From the NCBI GenBank assembly GCA_016705125.1, contig JADIYW010000036.1, forward strand, positions 276,164-340,163: a stretch of 64,000 nucleotides of DNA, read 5' to 3'. The position numbers were made by a program, and so were the translations under genes. The notes under the pieces were generated by a model. It was not told where the DNA came from. It did no database searches and saw only the letters and a program-made list of their open reading frames with translations. Of this stretch, positions 36,033 to 47,026 are shown one piece after another; the first letter of the stretch is position 1; every line of letters begins with the position of its first letter. Origin of the DNA: Bacteroidota bacterium (GTDB lineage Bacteria; Bacteroidota; Bacteroidia; Chitinophagales; JADIYW01).

Positions 36033-39000
36033 ATGAAGAAATTTTACACGCTTATTTTTCTTTTATTTGTATCCAAAATTTCTTTTGGTGTAACAATTGC
36101 CTCCGATGGATTAAATAACTCCACAACATTATTTACATTGAGTGGTGGTGCCTATTATACAGGAAATTCAGCAGCAGGAGACAGACCAGCATCTTCTCCA
36201 TTTGCTTCTGAAGGGACGCATTCAAGAGGAATTTCAAACGGCACAGCAACATTGACATCATCAAATATAAATACGAGTGGCTATATGGAATTGCATTAAA
36301 TTTTTCTTTAGCTTCATTTTCTATAGGAAGTACTGGAAATGGTGCGATGCTGGTGATATTGTTACAGTAGAAATTAGCCCAGACGGTGGTACAAATTATT
36401 ATAGTACTGTTCGAGTTTTAGGTAATGCTAATGCATATTGGGCATATAGTGCAACTGGAATAGCTTCAACGGCTTACGATGGCAATGCAACTCCTGTTGA
36501 TTCACACCAACTGGTGGTGGCAGTAGAACTACTGACGGATATAGTACGGTTACAATCACTGGCTTACCCGCTACTACTAATATGCGGATTAGAATTACTT
36601 TATTGAATAATACCACAAATGAACGTTGGACAGTTGATAATTTGATATTTTAACTGGAACATCTGCAACTGCTTCCTACTCAGGAGTAACCGCTGGGGCA
36701 GGAACAGAACCAGCCACCCTTCCATCTACTACAACAGCGTTATCAGGTGCTGTACTTCCACAAACAGATGCCATATTGAATTTCGATTTCACGGTAACAG
36801 ATGATGCAAACACTACAAGTGGCAATGATGCCTTGCCTACTTTAATTAAGGAGGGTCTTTGCCAACGACAATTGATGGTTTAAATTTAGCTTTTAAAATA
36901 GATAGAACGAATTTTACAACAGCCAGTTCGGCTACTTCCACACAATTTGAAAGTGGTGCAGGTACTGTAGTTGAATCGGGCAGTACAAATAATACAGTAG
37001 CAGTAGTGGCGACCAAGTTAAATTTTGTAGTACAACCAACCAATGTGAACCAAAATGCGACAATGGCGCCATCGGTAACGATTAGCGCTAATGACCCAAA
37101 TAACAATAGAGATTTGGGATATGTAACAGCCGTATCTGTAAGTTCTACAGGTACAATGACGGGCAGTCCAATTAGTGCAACTCCTGTGGCTGGCCTAGCT
37201 ACTGTGGGAGCAATAGTGCATACTGTAGCTGGTACAGGATTTGTATTGACAGGTACTTCTGGCGCATTAACAGCTACTGGAAATAGTAGTGCATTTAATG
37301 TTGTTGCATTAACGCCAGAAATTCAAGGGAATGCAGTAATCTAGATATTACACCAACCACTACAGACCATACAGATTTTGGAAGTGTGGCTTGGGGCAAT
37401 ACATTTGATAGAACCTTTACAATACAGAATACAGGCTCAGGCACATTAACCATTTCTTTGCCAGTTGTTGTTTCGGGTTCAACTGATTTTACCGTTTTAA
37501 CTCCACCAGCAGCCTCGGTTGCACCTGCCTCTAGTACCACTTTTGTAATTCGTTTTACCCCAAGTGGAACAGGTTTAAAATCTGCCACTATTACAGTAAA
37601 TAATAACGATGCAGATGAAGCGGTGTATGATTTTGCTATTCAAGGTACTGGCACGCCAAGCAATTTGTCGGATGTATCGGATAATACAAATTATGCAACA
37701 GGAACGCCAGAATTTAATAGCAATATTAATTATATCAATTTTACAGATGGAACACCTACTATCACAGGTAAGATGATTCCGATGAAATTTAAAATCAGAG
37801 ATGGTGGTAGCACATTAACTGATGGAGATAATTTAGGAACTGTATTAAATGGCATTAAATTTACCGTTCAAGATCATTTAGCAGCTAATCAATTGGTGCA
37901 AATAAAAACAGCCATTTTAATACAACAGGTGGAACTGGTTTAATACCACGCTACAAAAGTAGGAACTGAGTTAGTTTTTCGGGGATAACTGGTGCAAATG
38001 TAACCGCTGCGGATGGCACAGAAACGATTTTACATTTGAGAGTTTCATTTGATGAAGCGCAAGTAATTGACAATACAAAATTAATTTTTGCTGTATCAAA
38101 TGTTACTGCTGGGGCAGGTACATCAGTATTTGGAGCAGCAAATGGTGGAGGTGCAACAACAGATATTAGCACTGGAAACGACAGAAATAGAATAGAAGTA
38201 ACTGCTACGAAATTAAATATAAGTACTATTGCTAATGGATTTGTAGCTACCAATTTAGCTTCATTTACCATTTCAGCAGCAGATGCCTATAACAGAACAG
38301 ATAAAGATAGAACAGAAAATGTAGCATTAACAACCAGTGGCTCTGGGATGAGTTCGTCTTCGCCTTATGCTTTAGTAGCTGGTGTGGTAAGCATTGCAAA
38401 TGTGCAATATAGTGCATCACAAACAGGTATAAACATTACAGGTACTGTTAGTTCACCAAGTTTAACGGGTACCTCAAATAATTTTAATATTTCAGTTACT
38501 ACTTTCGTAAATGGTGATTATAGAACCAACCCAGCTTTAGGTGATTTAGGATTAGTTTTTTTTAGTAGTACTGCAGCACTTACGACTCCAAGTAGCCCAC
38601 CAGCAGTAGCGGGTATGCGTCCTTGGCAGGTATATTCAGGTGGTACTTGGACTGATGTTACAGGTGCAAGTGCTTCTTTTTCGCCTGAGGCTTTAGGTAC
38701 TGCAATACCCAATATATATGTTACAAGTGGTGGATATATAGATATTGCTGGTGGCAAACTGTTTAATAATATCACTGTAGATTTACCTACTGCTGGTACA
38801 ACTATCTATTCTGGAAATACAACTGTGGGTTTAGGCATAGCCACAGGAAAAACATTTGATTTGAAAGAAGGATATTTATTATTAGATGGAAGAATTGATA
38901 TGCAAGGTACCTCTAAGCTTATAATAAGAACAGATGCAACAATGGATATAAATAGCCTTTCTTCTCAATTTTTAAGAAATGCATCTTCTTCTTGGGAAGT

Positions 39001-42000
39001 TGAAAATAATGATTTGTATATATAAATAGTTATCTTGCCAAACATTGGACAGGCACTGAAATTTTTCATGAAGAATCTTATTTTGAGGTAACAGATTGGG
39101 ATGAAACTGCAGATATAAATTTGTTTCTCGCAGGTACTGTTTCTTCAAATACCTATAATGGATTTTCGGCACTTTTATATTGATTTAGAATAAGTTGGCG
39201 ATTTAACTTCTCATTGGAATGATGTTTTGCCAGCAGGCACATTTAATTTAACTCATGGAGATTTTGTAGTTACAAATAATGATGGATCAGGAATTAATAT
39301 GTATAAATTGTGATTTATAGCGAAAGTTCTGGATGTTATAATTGGTCGGGCTAAAATATTGGAAGGGGCTCATGTGCATTCAAGTTGGTGGGTACAGTCC
39401 TTAACTAGTTAAAGGAAATTTTACAAAAAAAGGTTCTGGTGACTTTCGCTTTACATCCATGGAGTTTCAGTGAAACATCTTCATTAAACGTAGATGGTAA
39501 TATGACATTAAATGATGGTATATTTTATATTACAAATGTAAGTGCAGGAGCTTCAACAGCAATTGTTAATTTAAAAGGTAATTTGAAATTAGTTTCTGGA
39601 GCTTATTTAACAAATTCAAATTCATCTGGATATACATGTTTCATGAATTTTACTGGTGGTGGACCAATTCAAACTGTTGATGTTAGTATTACACTTGCAA
39701 ACAATTAATCATAATATTGACTATTTTGTAAAAACAGGAGCTTATGTACAATTTATAAACCAAGTGTTGCTTTAGGAACAATCTCAGGCTTTTACTGTAG
39801 AAGCAGATGCGACCTTGGATTTTGGATTTAATGGTACAAATGCTTTAGATTTAGCTTTTGGAAGTTCTAATCTGGCACCTACTTTAATAGTTTACAAAAA
39901 AGTATTTTAAAAATAACCAATCCATTAGGTATCACTACTACAGCAGGTGCATTTGGAAACGTTCAAGTTTTAACTAGAAGTTATGACCAAGTGGCAACAT
40001 TTTGGTATATTGGTAAAGTAGATCAAGTAACTGGTAACGGTATAACAACAGGTAGTAGTGCTAAAATTATTATTTGCGATTTATTAGATAATAACAAACA
40101 ACTAACATTTACGAATTCTACTGGTATTACGAGTACAAATACAATTAGCGCTACAGGAGGTAAATTAGATATAAGAAAAGGGAAAGTTATTGAAACAACA
40201 ACAGCGTATATTACAGGTTCAACAGGTACATTATACATGTCACCAGGCACATTATATAAAATCGTTAAAGGATATAGTTCACCATTGCCTGCTGGTCCTG
40301 AAGGTGCTACCCCAAATAACTTTATACCAAGATTGTTAGGTGCTAACTATCCTTATGTTTTAACTGGTGGTACCATTGAATTAGCTGGTACTGGTACAGG
40401 TGCAAATGCTTTTCAAACATTGCGTGGAGGTAGAAATTATCAAGCTTTATTGTTTAGTGGTGCCAATACAAACGGTACAGATTATAAAAATTTATCGTCT
40501 AATGCAGATGCTGAAATATCTGTAGAAGTAAAAAATGGTGCAGTTGTAGATTGTATTGATGGCGGATTAGATCCTGCATCATTTACAGGAAATGGTGGTT
40601 TGTTAATGAGTGATGCAGGTTCAAGGTTTAGAATTAAAAACAAAACTAACAAACAACCAGAACTAAAAGGAAGTACAGTTGATTATAATCTTCAAAATGG
40701 AACAGTAGAATTTTATGGCACAGGAGCAACCGACCAACAAAACATGCGTGGAAACGAAGAAGGTGCAGATACTAAAAGAATAGTATATTATAATGTAGAT
40801 ATTAATGCAGCTGCAGCCAATTATTCTACACCACCAACTGTACTAACTATAGCCAAAGCTGGTAATGTAGATGCAGTAGAAAGTTTTGGTATTGCAGGTA
40901 CATTTAATGTAAATAGTCCTGCATCTTTTAGATTAGATGAAACGGATTATATAGAAGGAGCGGGAAATGTTTCTATTAATTCTGGTGGAGGTTTATTATA
41001 TGGTTCTCCTAATGGAATTAAAACAACAGGTACTGGTGTTACAGATGGAAATATTAGAATTTCTGGTACAAGAACATTTAACCAAGCTGCAAGTTATGGA
41101 TTTGTAGGAAATGGTGGAATGAGCAGTGGAAGTGCCCTGCCTACCCAAGTAGTTGGATTGTATGTATATAAAAATACCGCGGGTGATACCGTAGGCTTAA
41201 CCAACCCAGTAGAAGTAACAAGTAAATTGAAGTTTCAAAATGGAATTATAAAAACGAATGCCAATTTAGTGAATGTATCAAATAGTGCAACAACTGCCAT
41301 TGAGGGTGGTAATCTTACTGGAACAGATAAATATGTTCAGGGAAATTTACAAAGAAATACAGATGGTGCTTCCTCTTATACTTTCCCAATTGGGCATGCA
41401 TCACAAAATGCACAAGGATTTACAATAGGAGTAACAGGAGCTAATAATTCTACAATTAAAGGGTTTTTGGAAACAAATATCCAAACATTGGTTCAGTCAA
41501 TTGCCTATTGCGATATAGAAAAACATTCGGGTACAGCTGGTGTAGAAAATGCAGGAGAAGGTTTGTCGGGATATGATGGTATTTTAGATAGAATTACATT
41601 TAATTTAAAATCGCCATTACAATGGGATGTTGTAAACCCTTCTGGTGGCATTACGTCTTATGACATTACAGTTTCAGCTAATGGAGGTCAAGATTTTACG
41701 CCGGTAGTTTCGTCTAATGCTTTGCCAATTCGTTATTTAATGAAAAATGGAGAACCTGGCAATACAGGATATGCAACTGGACCTGGTCTGCCATCATTTA
41801 CAGCCACTGGATTTTTGGCTTGTCCTAATGGATATACCTTAACAGGCATGACTAGTTTCTCTAAGTTTACAGTAGATGGAGCTGATCAAGACAATACTGT
41901 TTTGCCAATCGAATTGATATACTTTGATGCGACTTGCGACAAAGAGGGTTATGTAGATTTGAATTGGTCGACTGCTAGTGAGTTAAACAATGATTATTAT

Positions 42001-42453
42001 ACAATTGAGCGATCAAGAGATGCTGTTTCATTTGAACAAGTGAAAGAAGTTGATGCAGCTGGAAATAGCGGTAATATATTGGCCTATAATGAAAAAGATG
42101 AAAGTCCAATATTAGGTACTTCTTACTATCGACTAAAGCAAACAGATTTGGATGGTAGTTTCAGCTTCTCAAAAATTGTACGAGTAGACTGTACTACAGG
42201 TGGCGACGAATCAATAAATGTTTTTTATGCGGATGGAGAGGGAATTGTATCTACTATTTTTATAAATAACGGAGAGCGCTTTAACTTCAGCATTTACGAC
42301 GATTTGGGCAGAATAATTTATGAAGAAAAAAGAAATATCGGTGAAGGTTTTAGCAGAAACTTATTAAACAATAAAGACTTGGCAACTGGTATTTATTTTG
42401 TAACTGCGCAAAGTGAAAACAGAAGAGTTTCGGTGAAGCTATTTGTTCCTTAA
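36033..42453 (+). pseudogene. Giant adhesin-like T9SS cargo gene, broken by many frameshifts
   Basis: A signal peptide (MKKFYTLIFLLFVSKISFG) opens the gene and a type A T9SS sorting domain closes it (GRIIYEEKRNIGEG, ATGIYFVTAQ, VSVKLFVP). Between them is one long Ser/Thr/Gly/Asn-rich beta protein of about 2,100 residues. It includes two related repeats beginning ATKLNF/ATKLNI, and a choice-of-anchor-D-like domain at about 37345-37670 (FGSVAWGNTFDRTFTIQNTG). Reading frame is lost and regained near 36283, 36343, 36498, 36650, 36850, 37343, 37910-37975, 39025, 39180, 39315, 39707, 39765 and 39905. From about 39910 to the stop the frame is clean. Translated pieces stay protein-like, so the damage is recent or artificial. 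Confidence 0.8.
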
Positions 42454-42476
42454 AAAGGAAATAAAATAAATTAGGT

Positions 42477-42507
42477 AGAGGCATTAGCAATAATGCCTCT
42501 TTTTTTT
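42477..42507 (+). terminator. Intrinsic terminator with GCAA tetraloop
   Basis: A perfect 10-bp stem, AGAGGCATTA (42477-42486) with TAATGCCTCT (42491-42500), is closed by a GCAA tetraloop and followed by seven more Ts. It ends the large surface-protein gene. Confidence 0.9.
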
Positions 42508-42659
42508 GTGTAAAAATTGAAAAGGAGAGAATTGTAAGGCAAATTGAACCTAAATTTTTGTACCCTGTTTCTTATTCTCAATTGTTAAAAATTAGAAACA
42601 AAAGCGATATTAATTTGTTTTTCTATCTTTATAAAATACTTATCTTTTAAAATCTAAAA

Positions 42660-43802
42660 ATGAAAAAGACATATTTTATCTTATTGTTGAATTTGTTTTT
42701 TTTGTATCATGCCAAAGCACAAGGCATAGATCCAATAAATTTACCTTATGCAAATTTTGGCAATTTCGGTGTAACTGAAGAAATAAATAACAATCCCTAT
42801 TTAATTACCTACCGGCCAGATGTAAGTACAGGAAACTTTCCAATTGTAATTTTTGGCTGCGGAGCAAATGCTTTATTTTCAAATGATATTAATTTGCATA
42901 CCTATGATATATTTTTAAAACATTTAACATCATACGGGTATATCGTTTTAATAACCAATAGATTAAGTGGAGGAACTCCTGACAATAAATTTAAAATAGC
43001 CATAAATTGGGCCTATAATAAAAAAGCAGATGCTTCACATTGGATAAATAAATTAGCAGACACTTCTAACATAATAGTTATGGGCCATTCATTTGGAGGT
43101 GTAAATGCTTCAGAATTGGTGTCAACAGATTTTAATAAAGTAGACGCTGTAGTTTATTTGGCATCTTATCCATTTATATCACCCATTTTTGGACAAGATG
43201 TGACGAAATATAAAAACATCCTATTAAGTATTTCTGGTAGTGAAGACAACACAACTACTTATGATGAGGCAATAGAAGGATATAATGCATATTCTGACAC
43301 AATCTGTAAAACTTTTATTCAAATTAAGGGGGCTGGACATGCCGCTTTTGGCAATTATGAAAATAGTACTCAAAAAATTGGAAGTATAGGAAGAGAAAAT
43401 GCTACTGCTACTATTCGCCATTTAATAGTTAGTTTTTTAGAAGGAAAGATAAAAAATAGTTCTATTGGATTGGAGAATTTTTACAGCACAACTAGGCTAC
43501 TAAATACAATAGATAGCTTTAGAACGACTTGTGACACTTCTTTTTTAGTAAGTTCATTAACAAATAATTTTAAAACAATTTCAATTTATCCAAATCCCGT
43601 CAAAGATGAATTTAACCTAGATATTAATTCCATTGTTGGCAAAGATATATCCTTAAAAATATATTCTGAAACTGGAGCAATGATATATGAAACACGAAGC
43701 GCAACTAAAACAATAAACATACAAACATTGAATAGAGGATTATATTTTATTGTTCTTGAGTCTGGAAAAGATAGGTGGTTGGGAAAAATATTTAAAGAAT
43801 AA
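42660..43802 (+). CDS. Secreted alpha/beta hydrolase with T9SS sorting domain
   Basis: 380 residues. Signal peptide (MKKTYFILLLNLFFLYHAKAQ). The catalytic serine lies in VMGHSFGGVNA (about residue 143), and a late histidine in IKGAGHAAFGNYE completes the expected triad with an acidic residue near SGSEDNTT. This resembles the chlorophyllase/dienelactone hydrolase/PET-hydrolase side of the superfamily. The last 75 residues are a type A T9SS sorting domain (SIYPNPVKDEFNLDI, GLYFIVLESG, then WLGKIFKE). It is thus exported and probably anchored on the cell surface. Substrate unknown. Confidence 0.85.
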   Translation: MKKTYFILLLNLFFLYHAKAQGIDPINLPYANFGNFGVTEEINNNPYLITYRPDVSTGNFPIVIFGCGANALFSNDINLHTYDIFLKHLTSYGYIVLITNRLSGGTPDNKFKIAINWAYNKKADASHWINKLADTSNIIVMGHSFGGVNASELVSTDFNKVDAVVYLASYPFISPIFGQDVTKYKNILLSISGSEDNTTTYDEAIEGYNAYSDTICKTFIQIKGAGHAAFGNYENSTQKIGSIGRENATATIRHLIVSFLEGKIKNSSIGLENFYSTTRLLNTIDSFRTTCDTSFLVSSLTNNFKTISIYPNPVKDEFNLDINSIVGKDISLKIYSETGAMIYETRSATKTINIQTLNRGLYFIVLESGKDRWLGKIFKE

Positions 43803-43903
43803 GCAAAACCAAAAATTAAATGGGCTTTCGACCAACTATTTAGTAAAAATGTTTGGTTTATAGAAAATATATTTGCCTTATTATTTGTTGTTATTAATTA
43901 TTT

Positions 43904-44165
43904 TATCTACTATTTTTATAAATAATGAAAAGTGGTTTAAATTCAACAATTACAACGATTTGGATAGAATAATTTACAAAGAAAAACCAAATATAGAGGA
44001 AGATTTTATTAAAAAACTTTTTAGAAAATAAAGACTTTGCAACAGATAAATATTTTTAACAGCACAAAGTGAAAACCGTAGCATTTCGGTTGAGCTATTT
44101 ATTCCTTAAAAAAGAAAAAATAATTTAGAAGAGGCATTCTTACCAATACCTCCTTTTTTTGCACA
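43904..44165 (+). pseudogene. Decayed copy of a T9SS sorting-domain gene end with its terminator
   Basis: This stretch aligns base by base with about 42250-42507, the end of the giant surface-protein gene. Shared landmarks include CTACTATTTTTATAAATAA, AATAAAGACTT, CAAAGTGAAAAC and a TTCCTTAAAAA end. It has in-frame stops, at least two frameshifts and many replacement changes. The matching hairpin (GAGGCATT near 44131) has lost pairing but keeps its T tract. No promoter or start is seen. The 442-bp gap between the two hydrolase genes is otherwise AT-rich and empty. Confidence 0.8.
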
Positions 44166-44244
44166 AAAAATAAATGTAAAATAAATGTTATGTGTTTTTT
44201 TTGTATCTTCATATTTAGTAATTCACAATTAAAAAAGGGTAGAT

Positions 44245-45945
44245 ATGAAAAAAATATTCGTTGTCCTGTTTTTTCTTAGTTTTTTTAATGCACTAAACGC
44301 CCAAGCACCAAACGGTTGTGAGCAAAAAATAACCTCAAAAATTTTGATTGTTGGTGATAGTTGGGGGCAATTTATGTTTTTATATAAAGGCTATAAAGAA
44401 GCTTTACGCCAATATGGATTTGCAGACATTACAGAATTAGGAGGAGCTACTACTATAATAGGAGCTCAAACTGGAACTTGGACACGAGGATTGGGCAAAA
44501 AAAATTTAAGAGCACAATTATTAATGCATCCTGAGATTGAAGATGTTGTATTGATGTTAGGAGGAAATGACTTTGTGTGGGATTATGATTATGGCGATCC
44601 AATAGAAGTATTGGACAATTCAATTGCTAGAACGAATTTGGGAATGGATACCGTTGTAAGTATCATCCGAGAAATTAGACCTGATGTAAGAATTATTTTA
44701 CCTAGTTATGACTATCCAAATTTTATAGATCCACTGATTGATTTGCCATTGAATCCTTATTTTGATTCATGGGAGAGTTTTGGATTTCCAAACCCTTATG
44801 AAGCAAATACCTCCATGCAATATATTGAAGCAAAGCGTGAAGCATGGTCTTTAACCCATCCAAATATAATATTTGTTCAAAATTTAGGACTAATGCAATA
44901 TCATTTTGGACAAAAGGATAGCCTCCCAGACACATCTCCTCTTGGTTATTTTTATCCACGACTTCCACCATATGCACCCAAAACAGTTCCATTTCCATTT
45001 GGAAACCAAATGTATCCAACGCCACAAAAAGCTATGGGTTTATTGGGATTTGATGCTTATCATTTAGGTCCGGCAGGTTTTCAAGTATTCGCCGCAAATC
45101 ATATTAAAAAAGTACTTCTTGACAAATTAAGAGGCTATCCAACAGAAACAATCCTTTCTGATTCATTAAATGATGGTTGGGTAAATAGTGTTGGAGAATT
45201 TGGTACTGGAGAAATAAAAATAGGAAAAGACAGAATGCTAAAGGAACACAAAGGAATTCTTTCCTTTAGCACCAAAAACATTCCTGATGATGCAATTATT
45301 ACTGGTATTAGTATTTTCATTACCCGAAAAAAAATAGAAGGAAACAATCCTTTAAAGTCCGTTTTTCCAAATAATGCAAAAATAGACATCATGAATGGTC
45401 CAATAAATGGATTATTACCTGAAGCAGAAGACTTTTCAGTTAGAATGGACATGGAAGATGTTGGCTGTTTTGTGGGACAAGCAAATAGAAACAATTATTC
45501 AACAAGAATAGACTTACAGTCAGATGCTTTTTCCTTTTTAAACAAAACCGGTATTACCCAATTCAGAATATCATATAATTCAACGATTCAGAATACGGCT
45601 TCATTGGTAAAATACTATAATGGAGGAGCTATTGATGAAGAACCTTTAGCTGCACACATGGATATCCATTATGAATTGCCACAGCAAGAAAAAGTGAAAC
45701 AAGCACCAAATAATGAAAATTGTGCCGTTTTTCCGCTTCCAGCAAAAAATGAAATTAATTTACGCACAACAAAAGAAATAGAGAAAGTATCCATTACTGA
45801 TGTTTTAGGAAGACAGTTATATTTTTATGGATTAGAAACGGAGAACAAAAAAATTGATTTAGGCAATTTTTCTAAGGGCTTAATGGTATTACGGATTTAT
45901 TATAAAGATGGTACAATAGAAGAAAAGAAAATAATCAAATCATAA
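44245..45945 (+). CDS. Secreted SGNH/GDSL-type hydrolase with T9SS sorting domain
   Basis: 566 residues. Signal peptide to about residue 20 (FNALNAQ). The SGNH nucleophile is S39 in ILIVGDSWGQ, block III is LGGNDFVW, and the DxxH block is FDAYHLGPAGF (about residues 270-280). A beta-rich middle domain (about 300-475) follows, then a T9SS-type C-terminus (CAVFPLPAKNEINL, GRQLYFYG, ending KKIIKS). SGNH esterases deacylate polysaccharides or lipids; the substrate here is unknown. It is the third sorting-domain protein of this island. Confidence 0.85.
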   Translation: MKKIFVVLFFLSFFNALNAQAPNGCEQKITSKILIVGDSWGQFMFLYKGYKEALRQYGFADITELGGATTIIGAQTGTWTRGLGKKNLRAQLLMHPEIEDVVLMLGGNDFVWDYDYGDPIEVLDNSIARTNLGMDTVVSIIREIRPDVRIILPSYDYPNFIDPLIDLPLNPYFDSWESFGFPNPYEANTSMQYIEAKREAWSLTHPNIIFVQNLGLMQYHFGQKDSLPDTSPLGYFYPRLPPYAPKTVPFPFGNQMYPTPQKAMGLLGFDAYHLGPAGFQVFAANHIKKVLLDKLRGYPTETILSDSLNDGWVNSVGEFGTGEIKIGKDRMLKEHKGILSFSTKNIPDDAIITGISIFITRKKIEGNNPLKSVFPNNAKIDIMNGPINGLLPEAEDFSVRMDMEDVGCFVGQANRNNYSTRIDLQSDAFSFLNKTGITQFRISYNSTIQNTASLVKYYNGGAIDEEPLAAHMDIHYELPQQEKVKQAPNNENCAVFPLPAKNEINLRTTKEIEKVSITDVLGRQLYFYGLETENKKIDLGNFSKGLMVLRIYYKDGTIEEKKIIKS

Positions 45946-46018
45946 AGATTTAAATCTCTCTATTTCGTTGAAAATGTTTTATTTACAAAAATATATTTGT
46001 TTTACTGATAGTAAGCAA

Positions 46019-46810
46019 TTATTTATTTTGTCCACCATTTTTATAATAAGCTATTGTTTCTTTTAATTTTTGGATTCTATTTTCTGGAGATGGGTGCGAA
46101 CTCATAAATTCTGGTTGTCGTTGACCATTAGCAGCCTCTGCAAGAATTTCCATCACTTCAATCATCGCATTTGGGTCGTATCCAGCACTCAATAAAAATT
46201 GTACGCCAAAATTATCAGACTCAATTTCATCTTCTCTCCCATACTTCATATTTATCATATTGCCAACAAATGCTGCGATTTGAGCGCTTCCATTAGGATT
46301 ATTCGCATCGGCAGTTGCCACCTGAGCAGCGCCAATCAAGCCTTGTGTGAGTTCTTGTTTGGCCATATGTTCGGCACCATGACGACCAATTACATGTCCT
46401 ATTTCGTGCCCAACAACACCAGCCAATTGATCTTCTGTTTTTAGTCGCTTTAATAATCCCATAGTTATAAATACTTGTCCGCCAGGTAAAGCAAAAGCAT
46501 TTATCGTTTGGTCATCAGCCAAAACATGAAAATCAAATTGATATTCTGATTTCCCAGCAACTGAATTCCTTAGTAATTTTTCACCTACTTGATCCATAAG
46601 TGCTTGTACTTTAGAATTTGGGTATTCGCCACCAAATTCTGCCATCATTTGTGGTGCACTATTTAAACCAATTGCAATTTCTTCAGAAGGAGATAAACTT
46701 ATATTTTGCACTTCGCCTGTAATTGAATTAGTTTGTTGTTTCATACAATAGCCTAAGTAAGATGCCAATGCTATAATTACTGCCAAAATTAATTTTCCTG
46801 AACGATTCAT
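46019..46810 (-). CDS. M48-family metallopeptidase, putative lipoprotein
   Basis: 263 residues. The zinc site HEIGH is at residues 135-139, with the third ligand in the downstream DEIESDNFGVQFL helix. The N-terminus (KLILAVIIALASYLGYC) is a lipoprotein-type signal with Cys22. Related BepA/LoiP-like periplasmic proteases degrade or assist misassembled outer membrane proteins. A TAGTTTTG box at 46829-46836 lies about 19 nt before the ATG. Confidence 0.9.
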   Translation of the reverse strand: MNRSGKLILAVIIALASYLGYCMKQQTNSITGEVQNISLSPSEEIAIGLNSAPQMMAEFGGEYPNSKVQALMDQVGEKLLRNSVAGKSEYQFDFHVLADDQTINAFALPGGQVFITMGLLKRLKTEDQLAGVVGHEIGHVIGRHGAEHMAKQELTQGLIGAAQVATADANNPNGSAQIAAFVGNMINMKYGREDEIESDNFGVQFLLSAGYDPNAMIEVMEILAEAANGQRQPEFMSSHPSPENRIQKLKETIAYYKNGGQNK

Positions 46811-46828
46811 ATCCGAAATTTATAAATA

Positions 46829-46836
46829 CAAAACTA
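46829..46836 (-). promoter_or_regulatory. -7 promoter box before the M48 peptidase gene
   Basis: TAGTTTTG on the minus strand matches TAnnTTTG at a normal distance from the ATG; no -33 element is obvious. Confidence 0.4.
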
Positions 46837-46894
46837 ATTGTTTTTTGCGACTTTTATAAAAATTTGAGTGGTGTATAAAAAAACAAAATGATTT

Positions 46895-47006
46895 TTATTT
46901 TTTAAACATAAAATAAACGGCCAAAACTAAAAAAAAAAATCCAATTAAATAGTTGATTATCAACAATTAGATTTGAACAAAACACTGAAAAAGCAATAAA
47001 CACCAT
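46895..47006 (-). pseudogene. Small two-helix membrane peptide, frame broken at an A/T run
   Basis: A start at 47006, 20 nt after the LpxD-like gene, gives MVFIAFSVFCSNLIVDNQLFNWIFFF. An 11-base homopolymer (46929-46939) then throws the frame; with one base fewer the reading continues LVLAVYFMFKK and stops at 46895. The joined peptide of about 37 residues has two short hydrophobic segments and a basic end, like many small membrane proteins. It could also be chance in AT-rich DNA. The motif GTTGATTATCAAC lies inside it. Confidence 0.35.
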
Positions 47007-47026
47007 CAATATGCTAATTAATTCCT

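Noticed and set aside
45949..46019. AGATTTAAATCT palindrome and an AT-rich hairpin between the SGNH hydrolase and M48 genes
   Set aside because: Such AT palindromes are frequent by chance at this base composition, and no U tract is in the right place.
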